In this document: piece by piece, positions 45,101-49,513 of the stretch
Layout of the letters: every line of letters begins with the position of its first letter
Numbering within the stretch: position 1 is the stretch's first letter
Assembly: GCA_034440635.1 (NCBI GenBank)
Contig: JAOTON010001685.1
Coordinates: 4,675,001-4,739,000 of the forward strand
DNA from: Lepas anatifera
Taxonomy: Eukaryota; Arthropoda; Thecostraca; Lepadidae
DNA length: 64,000 nt
Reading direction: 5' to 3'
Program-made: the position numbers and the translations under genes
The notes under the pieces: model-generated
Seen by the model: the letters and a program-made list of their open reading frames with translations, nothing else
Told to the model about the DNA's origin: nothing
The model's database searches: none

Positions 45101-46158
45101 CCTCGCGTGACGTCACACCGTCGGCCGGTGACGTCACGCCGGAGGCCGATGACGTCAGTGGCGAGGAGGCCGAGAGCGTGGGCGGTTACGTGGCTCGCCG
45201 GCCGCTGCCGCCCATATGCCAGGCGGTGGCGCTGTTCCCGTTCGCAGGTGCTGCTCCCGGCTGCGTGCGTGTGCTAGTCCGGTCCTGGGCCGCCTGCTGC
45301 CGTCAGGCCAGGCCCACTGCCGCATTTGGCCGACCCAGCTGCTCGGCTGTTCGTCTGGCCCGCAGGACCTCGCGTGTGCTTTTCCAGACGCTAACGTTAC
45401 GCCGCTGTTGGGTTTTTCCCTTTAGGGACTGCTTAGTGATTAAACGGAACGGATTTCGGCATTTTGCCGCCGGATTTTGTTTGACCAGCGCGGCTGACTA
45501 TCCTAGAAATATAGCATGTGCTCCAACCTTTATTCAACTCTTACCTGAAGTGAGATCCTTAGTGGGTTTTGGGTTTTTACATTCTACTTACAAATGTGAT
45601 TCCATGTGATTTATTGGCCAGTTAGAACAATAGCGGGTGTGAAGTGTTGCGCTTTGATGTGTCGTCCTCCAGTTTTTGGCCGGTTACTGCGTGTCGTGTG
45701 CAGCCCTTTTTCAGTTTTAACACGAATATCATCGTGCAAGTCTTCTAGGGTCTTTGCTCATGACCCTGGTTTCACATGTGTACCTATCGACTGAATCTCG
45801 CTTCGTAAAATGCAGAGATATATTCGTAACAACGTGCCCGACATTACTGCTGTATTTGCCAGGATAAAATGTGATGATAATCAGTCCAAAGGGAAACGGC
45901 ATCATGTTATTTCACACACAAGTAATCTGAGTGGTTCCTCCTTTTGACCTGCTATCGGTGTGATGCGCCCCGCTGTGCGTGACGCGGCGCCCGCCCCCGG
46001 CAGCGTCCAGCGAGGGCTCAATCCCGATGCAGGAGGGGGAGCGGCTGTTGGTGATCGAGCTGGACCAGGGCGACGGCTGGACGCGCGTCCGGCGTCAGCA
46101 CAGTCTGGAGGAGGGCTTCGTACCCACCGCCTACCTGCAGATCCACGCCGAGGGCTGA
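106..46158 (+). CDS. Cip4: Cip4/TOCA-family F-BAR, HR1, SH3 adaptor gene (spliced, 5' partial)
   Basis: The twelve exons listed separately below read in order as a CIP4/FBP17/TOCA-1 protein: F-BAR domain (exons 106-156 to the first part of 38607-38827), basic/variable linker, HR1 (REM-1) domain (41145-41921), Pro/Ser and acidic linker, C-terminal SH3 (end of 43447-43652 or 45092-45247, then 46004-46158). In this family the F-BAR dimer binds and curves PI(4,5)P2 membranes, HR1 binds GTP-Cdc42, and SH3 recruits N-WASP/WIP and dynamin, linking endocytosis to actin assembly at the plasma membrane. The in-window exons give roughly 550 codons. About 60 N-terminal residues, including the start, are upstream. 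Introns range from about 0.4 to 22.4 kb. Two frame problems, both in poorly conserved linkers, are described under their exons. Family assignment is by recognition of conserved blocks; no search was run. Confidence 0.93.
157..4586 (+). other. Cip4: Cip4 intron 1, first part
   Basis: No exon recognised. It contains the AGGTCA-rich block (1585-2075), two inverted copies of a ~37-bp motif (about 936-973 and 3608-3645), and a GC-rich part from about 3640 to 4560 with several overlapping short open frames of low-complexity composition. The longest (3896-4471) matches nothing I know and looks like a GC artefact. Confidence 0.6.
1585..2075. repeat. Block dense in TGACCT/AGGTCA motifs
   Basis: Within ~490 bp the hexamer AGGTCA or its complement recurs many times, often as CAAGGTCAA, GACCTTGACC or TGACCTAGGTCT. 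These are nuclear-receptor half-sites by sequence, but such runs are also typical of degenerate dispersed repeats in invertebrate genomes. No regular period was seen. Confidence 0.5.
4587..8905 (+). repeat. Minisatellite, 40-bp unit, roughly 100 copies
   Basis: A tandem array with the core CCGCCCGGTCGGTACGTCTG followed by TCGTGTGGAGTCAGCTGATA. Longer variant units of about 46 bp carry TGCTGCTGACGGAGTCAGC. Variants alternate GAGTCAGC, GCGTCAGC and ACGTCGGC in blocks, giving higher-order structure. The unit is not a multiple of three, so the short open frames inside it are not genes. On the transcribed (plus) strand the unit is poor in A and contains GGTACGT, a 5'-splice-site-like motif. Confidence 0.97.
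8906..10003 (+). other. Cip4: Cip4 intron 1, between two minisatellites
   Basis: Unique-looking intron sequence, moderately AT-rich after 9540, with short repeats of CAACGGCAACA around 9720-9815. No exon, RNA gene or mobile element could be supported. Confidence 0.5.
10004..11215 (+). repeat. Minisatellite, ~37-bp unit, roughly 30 copies
   Basis: Tandem units built on GATCACCAGGTGGGTCGGTC plus GGGCGCCCATGGCACCCC, or on variants with C-rich spacers (GGCACCCGTCCCCCC). Several unit types alternate in a higher-order pattern. Each unit has CAGGTGGGT or CAGGTAGGT in transcript sense, close to a perfect splice donor. Overlapping open frames in all three plus frames come from the repeat itself and are not genes. 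Confidence 0.96.
11216..13469 (+). other. Cip4: Cip4 intron 1, mixed sequence
   Basis: Contains a dispersed repeat at 11627-11735 (related copy at 24304-24415), AT-rich unique DNA to about 12900, then a GC-rich stretch with a short (GT)n tract near 13041-13060. No exon recognised; an alternative promoter or first exon in the GC-rich part cannot be excluded. Confidence 0.45.
11627..11735 (+). repeat. Dispersed repeat, copy 1
   Basis: Shares an ordered series of motifs with 24304-24415: ATTTAAGGG, ACTTTTCAACC, TTTCCA, AACACCAT, GGGTTTAGTGTT, CATTTAA and a G-rich then C-rich end. The ends were not resolved and no target-site duplication was identified. Confidence 0.6.
13470..13862 (+). repeat. 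Minisatellite, ~65-bp unit, about six copies
   Basis: Repeated blocks of AGAGCTGCGGTTACCCTACC, TCAGCTGTGTTAAAGCTGCGG and CGGCCCTCTATCACTACTACC. The central copies are nearly identical and the outer copies degenerate. It is intronic and non-coding by frame analysis. Confidence 0.9.
14961..16650 (+). repeat. Minisatellite, 29-bp unit, more than 50 copies
   Basis: Units of CTGTGTCGCTGTCTGTGACC plus CTGTCTCTG, with CTG/GTC alternation (CTGCTGTG versus CTGGTCTG). The plus strand is almost free of A. All three minus-strand frames lack stops, so a 621-codon open frame (16714-14849) arises although 29 is not a multiple of three. Its peptide is a 29-residue Arg/Gln/Thr/Ser/Asp repeat made of the three frame readings in turn. 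Confidence 0.97.
16651..18950 (+). other. Cip4: Cip4 intron 1, between minisatellite and transposon fragments
   Basis: GC-rich to about 17230, then AT-rich. Short open frames only; none resembles a known protein or has paired splice sites with Cip4-like content. Nothing else supported. Confidence 0.45.
18951..19166. mobile_element. hAT-like non-autonomous element, family B
   Basis: Begins CATAAGCGTGCCACCGG and ends CCGGTGGCGACGCCCCTG (imperfect terminal inverted repeats). It is flanked on both sides by the exact 8-bp direct repeat CTCTCAGT (18943-18950 and 19167-19174). An 8-bp duplication and this length point to a hAT-type MITE. It is similar in inverse orientation to 50734-50968 (shared internal TTTGGGCTCCTCGTTGCCTT). 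Confidence 0.85.
19311..19491. mobile_element. hAT-like non-autonomous element, family C, decayed
   Basis: Starts CAGGGGCGTAGCCAAGG, a classic hAT terminus, and carries GGCAGGGACAGCCGC and GGGTCCGAAGGG internally like 36031-36287. The right end is degenerate (CTGCCTTAGCCC). Flanks are ATGATGAT and ATGATGAG, a 7-of-8 target-site duplication. Confidence 0.7.
19492..22572 (+). other. Cip4: Cip4 intron 1, last part
   Basis: Unique-looking sequence with GC-rich islands at about 20500-20800 and 21540-21900. The listed short open frames overlap each other on both strands and none is recognisable. No exon, RNA gene or complete mobile element could be supported. Confidence 0.45.
22573..22720 (+). CDS. 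Cip4: Cip4 exon, F-BAR core
   Basis: The acceptor is ctcggcag and the donor gtgggt. The first base completes Q (CA+G), then the exon reads [20 protein letters not shown] and [20 protein letters not shown], ending KELKDERKR on a codon boundary. This is the F-BAR segment of the family (the [12 protein letters not shown] and KELKxERK blocks are typical). It lies on the concave membrane-binding face rich in Lys/Arg. The donor is followed by a GCC-rich tract. Confidence 0.95.
22809..23043. mobile_element. hAT-like non-autonomous element, family A (235 bp)
   Basis: Terminal inverted repeats CATAGGCGGATCCAGG and CCTGGACCCGCCTATG (one mismatch) are flanked by the exact 8-bp duplication GTTGGCTT (22801-22808 and 23044-23051). 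The interior is shared with 32657-33653 (CCCCTGAAATGTCGCTT, CCGATAGGATTTT, CCCCGATCGGCAATCCTGG). It lies in Cip4 intron 2, 88 bp after the donor. Confidence 0.92.
23052..24604 (+). other. Cip4: Cip4 intron 2 remainder
   Basis: Holds the second copy of the dispersed repeat (24304-24415) and an unrecognised open frame at 23654-24235 with no domain features. Otherwise nothing supported. Confidence 0.45.
24304..24415 (+). repeat. Dispersed repeat, copy 2
   Basis: Same ordered motifs as 11627-11735, including ACTTTTCAACC, AACACCATGGGTTTAGTGTT and CATTTAA, with substitutions throughout. Same orientation as copy 1. Confidence 0.6.
24605..24911 (+). repeat. Short tandem array ending at a Cip4 3' splice site
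   Basis: Degenerate repeats of about 47-60 bp containing CCGCTGACTGTTGTGTCGCG, GTTTCCCTTCC and CTGTGTCCCAGTCT. The last unit ends in gtgttgcag, the acceptor of exon 24912-25016. The pyrimidine tract for that splice site is therefore part of the array. Confidence 0.85.
24912..25016 (+). CDS. Cip4: Cip4 exon, F-BAR coiled helix
   Basis: Phase 0 at both ends, 35 codons, acceptor gtgttgcag, donor gtaaat. It reads [19 protein letters not shown] then [16 protein letters not shown]. The K(R)xYDKxxREAEK pattern is the conserved F-BAR helix seen in CIP4/FBP17 and other PCH proteins. The acceptor directly follows a local tandem repeat (24605-24911). Confidence 0.93.
25017..26928 (+). other. Cip4: Cip4 intron 3
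   Basis: GC-rich to about 25700, then mixed. An AATAAA occurs at 25761 but has no other context. No exon or mobile element recognised. Confidence 0.5.
26929..27081 (+). CDS. Cip4: Cip4 exon, F-BAR coiled helix
   Basis: Phase 0 at both ends, 51 codons, acceptor cgctcag, donor gtacgc. The translation includes [20 protein letters not shown] and [18 protein letters not shown]. The DADxNxxxAxVEK and (D/E)NKNEYAxQLQ blocks match CIP4-family F-BAR domains closely, which fixes both the frame and the splice sites. A tRNA-derived SINE lies just downstream in the intron. Confidence 0.95.
27146..27283 (-). repeat. tRNA-derived SINE fragment
   Basis: On the minus strand, GCGCAGTCGGATAACGC resembles a tRNA D-arm/A box, and GGTTGCGGGATCGAGCCC is an RNA polymerase III B-box/T-arm. 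Spacing is tRNA-like with an extra arm (paired CCTTTGC...GCAAAGG). The 3' tail was not delimited. It is more likely a SINE head than a functional tRNA because no acceptor stem pairs well. Confidence 0.6.
27284..29102 (+). other. Cip4: Cip4 intron 4 before the minisatellite
   Basis: Unique-looking intron DNA. Near 28490-28630 there is a weak ~60-bp tandem repeat (ACACACAGACACCGATAG, GAGGCGTGCTAAGGTGTC, about 2.5 copies). No exon recognised. Confidence 0.45.
29103..30118 (+). repeat. Minisatellite, 39-bp unit, about 25 copies, ending at a Cip4 acceptor
   Basis: Units of CTCCTCTGACCTCCCCGTAG plus TACGTCTCTCTAGCCGTCG and variants. Because 39 is a multiple of three, the minus strand shows open frames with a 13-residue Arg/Glu/Gly/Thr repeat; I do not consider these genes. 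The array runs into ctggtgcgacag, the acceptor of exon 30119-30304. The motif series CTGA-CC-CCC-GT-GGTACGTCTGTC is shared with the 40-bp array in intron 1. Confidence 0.96.
30119..30304 (+). CDS. Cip4: Cip4 exon, end of F-BAR helical bundle
   Basis: Phase 0 at both ends, 62 codons, acceptor gtgcgacag, donor gtgacc. It reads [40 protein letters not shown] and [20 protein letters not shown], ending QQ. The (M/V)DERR and VFPIIxxCLDGIxxAA blocks are diagnostic for CIP4/FBP17. The 39-bp minisatellite of intron 4 runs up to the acceptor, so the pyrimidine tract of this 3' splice site is made of repeat sequence. Confidence 0.95.
30305..32656 (+). other. Cip4: Cip4 intron 5, first part
   Basis: AT-richer unique-looking DNA with a short (CA)n tract near 31316-31332. 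No exon, complete mobile element or RNA gene could be supported; a B-box-like GGGTTCGTACGGG at about 31430 lacks a convincing A box. Confidence 0.45.
32657..33653. mobile_element. hAT-like element, family A, 997-bp copy with internal insertion
   Basis: Ends CATACGCAGATCCAGG and CCTGGATCCGCCTACG match the 22809-23043 element and are flanked by the exact 8-bp duplication GGGAGGAT (32649-32656 and 33654-33661). Relative to the 235-bp copy, about 714 bp (32770-33483) are inserted between two copies of CCCCTGAAATGT (32758-32769 and 33484-33495). The interior has no recognisable transposase. It is either a nested insertion with a 12-bp duplication or a longer ancestral form from which the short copy derives. 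Confidence 0.88.
33662..36030 (+). other. Cip4: Cip4 intron 5, middle part
   Basis: AT-rich, only short open frames. Nothing with supporting context was found. Confidence 0.45.
36031..36287. mobile_element. hAT-like non-autonomous element, family C (257 bp)
   Basis: Termini CAGGGGCGTAGCCAAGG and CCTGGCTACGCCCCTG are near-perfect inverted repeats of the widespread hAT type. They are flanked by the exact 8-bp duplication CCTCTTAG (36023-36030 and 36288-36295). There is no coding capacity. Confidence 0.95.
36950..37085 (+). repeat. Dispersed repeat, copy 1 of a pair
   Basis: Shares CTTCGCCGAGCCTTTTTT, GTATGG, GAGATAGCC, CAAAACT and GATYTTTACCCTG, in order, with 38080-38215. Both lie in intron 5 in the same orientation about 1.1 kb apart, so this may be a local duplication or two copies of one family. 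Confidence 0.65.
37846..37870. mobile_element. Solo hAT terminus
   Basis: CAGTGGCGTAGCCAAGGGGG matches the family C left end. No partner right end or target-site duplication is visible, so this is a truncated copy. Confidence 0.5.
38080..38215 (+). repeat. Dispersed repeat, copy 2 of a pair
   Basis: Counterpart of 36950-37085, diverged by scattered substitutions, located about 390 bp upstream of the exon at 38607. Confidence 0.65.
38607..38827 (+). CDS. Cip4: Cip4 exon, F-BAR C-terminus and basic linker, with a one-base frame break
   Basis: Acceptor tttggccag, donor gtatgc. The first frame reads [20 protein letters not shown] and [18 protein letters not shown] is the strongly conserved end of the family's F-BAR region. 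After the C-run at 38740-38744 the family-like continuation ([18 protein letters not shown] then LFGIFSGSK) lies in the frame one base over. The exon is 221 bp (not divisible by three), while its neighbours require phase 0 to phase 0. The simplest reading is one base lost in the homopolymer, either an assembly or sequencing error or a real disabling allele. Left unspliced, the first frame runs on to a stop at about 38904. Confidence 0.9.
38828..41009 (+). other. Cip4: Cip4 intron 6
   Basis: Includes a 265-codon minus-strand open frame (40640-39843) with no recognisable domain and a composition typical of chance translation. An AATAAA at 40751 is a possible but unsupported internal polyadenylation signal. 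No exon recognised. Confidence 0.4.
41010..41144 (+). repeat. 31-bp tandem repeat ending at a Cip4 3' splice site
   Basis: About four units of CCTGAYGTGTCCCCTG followed by a variable 15 bp. The penultimate unit carries GGACTAAC, a branch-point-like motif. The last unit is cut by the acceptor gtccttcag of exon 41145. The repeat thus supplies both the pyrimidine tract and the branch-point region. Confidence 0.8.
41145..41281 (+). CDS. Cip4: Cip4 exon, HR1 (REM-1) domain, first half
   Basis: Acceptor gtccttcag at phase 0; exits with two bases (AG) at donor gtgaga. It reads [20 protein letters not shown] then [20 protein letters not shown] and QETAT. The DxxxLPPxQRRKKxxQ(R/K)VDE block opens the Cdc42-binding HR1 antiparallel coiled coil of CIP4/TOCA proteins. 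A short 31-bp tandem repeat lies directly against the acceptor. Confidence 0.95.
41560..41646. mobile_element. Possible hAT fragment, family B end
   Basis: GTGGCGACACCCCTG resembles the family B right end (GTGGCGACGCCCCTG). The other end and a duplication were not found. Lies in intron 7 between the two HR1 exons. Confidence 0.35.
41787..41921 (+). CDS. Cip4: Cip4 exon, HR1 domain, second half
   Basis: Acceptor ctgccag, donor gtacgg. The first base completes R; the exon then reads [40 protein letters not shown] and HKYQ, and exits with two bases. KMKxVYxxNPxxGDPxSL is the inter-helix segment of HR1 that contacts Cdc42 in the family. Both splice phases agree with the neighbouring exons. Confidence 0.95.
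42855..43026 (+). CDS. Cip4: Cip4 exon, Pro/Ser-rich linker containing an in-frame TAG
   Basis: Acceptor ttttccggcag; one base completes S and the exon continues [20 protein letters not shown] and a PPPAPAA-containing stretch, consistent with the low-complexity linker between HR1 and SH3. In this frame TAG occurs at 43018-43020, just before the strong donor gtgagt at 43027. The exon therefore leaves in phase 0, whereas exon 43447 needs two carried bases. Options: a true end of a short isoform without SH3; an indel error; or use of a weak upstream donor at CCG|GTCGGC (about 42915), which restores phase. The sequence alone does not decide. Confidence 0.7.
43374..43416 (+). repeat. Partial duplicate of the start of exon 43447 in the preceding intron
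   Basis: CAACAGTCCGGAGTTGGGGC followed by TGGGTACCTC nearly repeats CAACAGTCCGGAGTCGGGGC TGGGAACCTC at 43453-43482, about 73 bp apart in the same orientation. The upstream copy has no AG acceptor in matching position and is probably non-functional. Confidence 0.7.
43447..43652 (+). CDS. Cip4: Cip4 exon, acidic/Gln-His linker and first SH3 strand (version A)
   Basis: Acceptor ctctgctgcag, donor gtgaga; entry takes one base and exit carries one base (G). It reads [20 protein letters not shown], a His/Gln run encoded by CAT/CAC/CAG triplets (about 43522-43554), then [22 protein letters not shown] corresponds to the family's SPDGS(Y) region, and ALYPFEG is the ALYDY motif that opens the SH3 fold. 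Joining to 46004 is in phase and gives a complete SH3. Confidence 0.92.
43653..45091 (+). other. Cip4: Cip4 intron between the two SH3-start exons
   Basis: Mixed intron sequence; near 44640-44675 a small direct repeat of AATGTCAATG occurs. No exon other than the alternative one at 45092 was found. Confidence 0.5.
45092..45247 (+). CDS. Cip4: Cip4 alternative exon, linker and first SH3 strand (version B)
   Basis: Open in the frame [20 protein letters not shown] then [20 protein letters not shown], leaving one base (G) at donor gtgctg, the same exit phase as exon 43447-43652. RPLPPIxxxxALFPFAG aligns with the family's EPLPAIGxxxALYxFEG. I set the start after gcggcacag (entry phase 1, which would also allow inclusion after version A). 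A nearer acceptor, gacgtcag at about 45149-45156, would give the entry phase needed to replace version A. Mutually exclusive use is inferred. The high GC and repeated GACGTCA motifs are unusual for an exon here. Confidence 0.6.
46004..46158 (+). CDS. Cip4: Cip4 terminal exon, rest of SH3 domain
   Basis: Acceptor cgcccccggcag, stop TGA at 46156-46158. Two bases complete A; the exon then reads [40 protein letters not shown] and [10 protein letters not shown]. It has the SH3 signature residues: EGE (RT/distal region), DxGDGW with the ligand-binding Trp, and the GFVPxxYL strand with the conserved Pro and Tyr. The last residues end the protein without a PDZ-type tail. I saw no convincing AATAAA signal close downstream. 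Confidence 0.95.
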
Positions 46159-49100
46159 GCGGGCCGCGCTGGGCTCGGGGCTGAGACGTCTGTAAGCACG
46201 CGCGCTCCTGCAGAAGCGGCTCTGGAAGCGCCCAGATGTGCCGAGGCTGCTCCATAGACTGATTCGCCGGCCTTTGAGTCTGTGTGGATGAACAAGCGGT
46301 GTTGATTTATCTCCTTTATGGAGGACCTATAGCTGGCAGCGCCTGGCTTTTCGCTGGAAGCCTGTTCACATAGTCAGCCGCTGTGTACAGAGAGAGGAAG
46401 CAGAGGATGCCCAGAGCGCCGCCGGCAGCTAGCCAGCCGTGGGCTAGTTGCTGGGTGTGGTCGGTCGGGGCGAGTCTGGTTCATCAATGTCTTACCTGTC
46501 TGATGCCGTGTCGTGTTGATGAAGAAGTGACTATTTTTGTTCCGCTGTCGCATCGTGTTGGTTCGCCAAAACTGCGGTGTATATATTTTGTCACTATGGT
46601 CGGCTCGTGTTGTGGAGGTGGCCGTGGCTGGCCCTAGTGATACGCGACAATCTCGGAGTGTGGTCTCATAAATGTAGAGCAGGGAGATTATGCTGGAATC
46701 GTCGTACTGACCTCGCGCTATACGGATGGTCTCGCGCTCTGCTCCCAAGCTGTCTCGTATTGTGCGGGCCGGTATTTCACTGTTACTTAAGCCGAACTGC
46801 TGAACTATTTAACTCTCCGAGTTGCCTTTATTTCTCGTGGTTTGTTACCGCAATATTGGTGGAGCCTGGTAATGTAACGGTATTGGTAACTGGAGGGAAG
46901 ACATGCCCAAGGTTTCACCTTTCAGGGTAACGGTAACACCGCGCCATCTACGTCGATGTAAGTGTAAAGCTGCGCCATCTAGGTGGATGGTCTGTTGGTC
47001 CTGCGTGATCGAGAGTACAGATCGTTGTATTATTCGAGCCCGAAAAGGTGTGATCTTAATGTGTACTCCAGGAACAAGTATATGGTAGAAAAGTAACTAG
47101 CATGTGCAAGCTAAGATTCGCTCATGATTTAGCGTTCGTGCACTTGATGATTTCCTTGCTTTAATCCGACTGCCGTGTCGTGCAAGGTATGAGGCGAGTC
47201 CGTATTCGCCCAAATCCTCCGTTATTCTCATTTTAGTTCAAACGTAGTGTTACTGATACGTTGAGTTCGTGAGCGGTGGGCGCGATTTGAAGCCTGTGAC
47301 TAGGCCATGGTGTTGCTGTCTGTGTTGTGAACGCTCGTCGTTGGTCTCCTGGTGGCCTGTGGAACCGGCTGCTTCAGTCGCGTTGTAGTTGACTTGACGC
47401 AGCCGTGTCCTAACGCGCGCGAGTGCGTGCTGGGGCCAGACCACTGCGGGGTAGCGCCGTCCGGTACCTGCCAGCCTCATGTAGCAATGATTCAGAAGCT
47501 CTTCCCCGGCCTCTCTGGGCCTGCCTGCCAACCAGCTGGTCAGATCTTCCGGTACAGTCTTTGGCTGCCTCTTGACATTCCCCAGCGCTGTAGCCTGCGG
47601 GCACTAGTCTACCGGTGAGGCGCCGCCGCTCGTGTTACAGTTCGGCCCCGCGGCTGAGCCCGACTGGTGGACAGCCCGCTGCCCCGCGCGCAGCGCCACC
47701 TGCCGTGTCAGCGGCGCCGCTCAGCCATGTGGCACCACTGACGTCACTGGTCTCCGGTCAGGTCAGCCACCAGCTTCAGTGTGCGTTGTGTCGTGTTTGC
47801 GTGCCGGCCGAATTGTGCAGCAGTACCTAGCATATTTATCACCGAAGACCGCCGTCGCCATCACTCAATACAGATAATTACAGTGTGGCGTGTTTTCGGG
47901 CGGTCACCAGCACGTGGTGTAGTCCCCAGCACAAACCACAAACGATATCAATCTGTGTGTATTGATACCTGGCGCCAACACACAGCGCGTTCACAAGCTC
48001 TGGAGATCGTTGTCACATATATGAACTCGCACATCTCGCCGACTGCTTAGCTTCACGAGAACACAGTTCTGTCGATGGGATACCTGGGCGCGTGGTGGGC
48101 AGGTCGGGAGCACCAGCGCTACTTCACCTCGCAGCAAATCATATCTCGCGGCGTTAGACAGTGCAGCAATCGCGCAGGCCGCAGCTCCCGTCCCCTGCGG
48201 CTTCAAAACATGCGACAGTACATACACAGTCTCAATGTCGACGCACAGGATGCGCCAAAAGCATAGCGCCTCATTCTTGTCGGACGCTCACAGAGCAGTC
48301 GATTGCGATTGTGAGGGATAAATAATGACAGTGATGAGCTCCTCCAACGGAAAAACACGAAACGTCTGAGGCCAATTTCACGGTCACCATCATTTGTCAT
48401 TACATATCTAATTGTGATACGGTACGAGTGGCGATTAACTTCGCTTGATTTGATTTATTAGGACCCCTCGAACAGGCACAATGTAGCGTCTCGTTATAAA
48501 GAGGGTCGTTTAGGCAGCGTCTCTATCGTGTCAGACGCGACATGGAAGACGGTCTCTCCGCTGTGGAGATCGAACCCACGCCGATCAATGCTATACCCAT
48601 CTAGAGGTTGCCAGCGAGTCCACTCGGCCGCACGGACCTCCCGTGTAATTTTTGAGACATTACATTTATATTTACAGGCTAATTACACAGAATCAGAATC
48701 CTATCGAAATTATCTATGATAATACAGATGTAACTGGTCTCGACACACATGCACACGTCTTTCGTGCTATGATTAGAATGTACACCCGGCTCGACCACTG
48801 CGGTTTTCATTCAGTGGACGCTCCCATCTACACATAGCTACCAACTCCGATCCTGGTATCTACAGATATACACCTGGCTCCGGTGCGGAATCCAGTGAAA
48901 TGACTAGTGGGCGAGCTCGCTTCGCGCTGCCCTTGGCACTTACGACGAGTCTCCAACTTCCGCGGGGCACGGCTCGGCCATAAAACAGCGGCTGTCATGG
49001 TGTCCGCCACAAACCGAGCTCCAGCGAGCGATAGCGGGCCGCACGGCTGCAGGCGCTGCCTACCCGCTGTTCACTGCTTGAAAAGCGTCCGCGGAGCCGA

Positions 49101-49387
49101 TTCGATGGAGATCACTAAAAGGCGGAGCCCTCGTACACAGTTGAAAACCACACAAACCACCATTAGCAGAAGCCATTGAGCCTCAGAGCGCAGCTGAGGC
49201 TCAGATGAGGGGTATGCCATAGTCAGACCATCGTAGGCTACCCTCTGAACCGAGAGCTCCGGTCTCCACCGTTTTGATCGGACTTCGGGTAGAAGAAGAG
49301 AGTCGGGCAGACCTTACAGCACGTGGCCAACGCTGGACAGGGTCCGTCAGCTGGCGCGTCAGTCCGCATCCGCCACTGGTTAGAACT
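46159..49387. other. Tail-to-tail intergenic region, includes Cip4 3' UTR
   Basis: Between the Cip4 stop and the stop of the minus-strand gene. It holds a tRNA-like SINE head at 48551-48640. The extents of the two 3' UTRs could not be fixed. Short open frames are unremarkable. Confidence 0.5.
48551..48640 (-). repeat. tRNA-Leu-like SINE head
   Basis: On the minus strand GTCCGTGCGGCCGAGTGG resembles the 5' end and A box of tRNA-Leu/Ser, and GTGGGTTCGATCTCCAC (48563-48579) is a perfect 5-bp-stem T-arm with B box. The anticodon-loop position reads TAG. Stem pairing of the acceptor arm is poor and position 33 is C, so a SINE or pseudogene is more likely than a working tRNA. Confidence 0.55.
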
Positions 49388-49513
49388 CTAGCTGCCGGGT
49401 CGCTGCGGGGCCCGCTCATCCAGGGCGAACCCGAGCAGGTCGCTCTGTAGTGTCAGCAGGCTGGTGCGGTCAAGGTCCTGACGCTGCGACAGTGCTGCCA
49501 TCTCCTGGGTAAC
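49388..49513 (-). CDS. Coiled-coil gene, terminal exon
   Basis: Acceptor cttggctggcag; 41 codons plus TAG. It reads VTQEMAALSQRQDLDRTSLL, TLQSDLLGFALDERAPQRPG and S. The coiled coil gives way to a short C-terminal tail. No domain is recognisable. Confidence 0.75.
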   Translation of the reverse strand, partial: VTQEMAALSQRQDLDRTSLLTLQSDLLGFALDERAPQRPGS

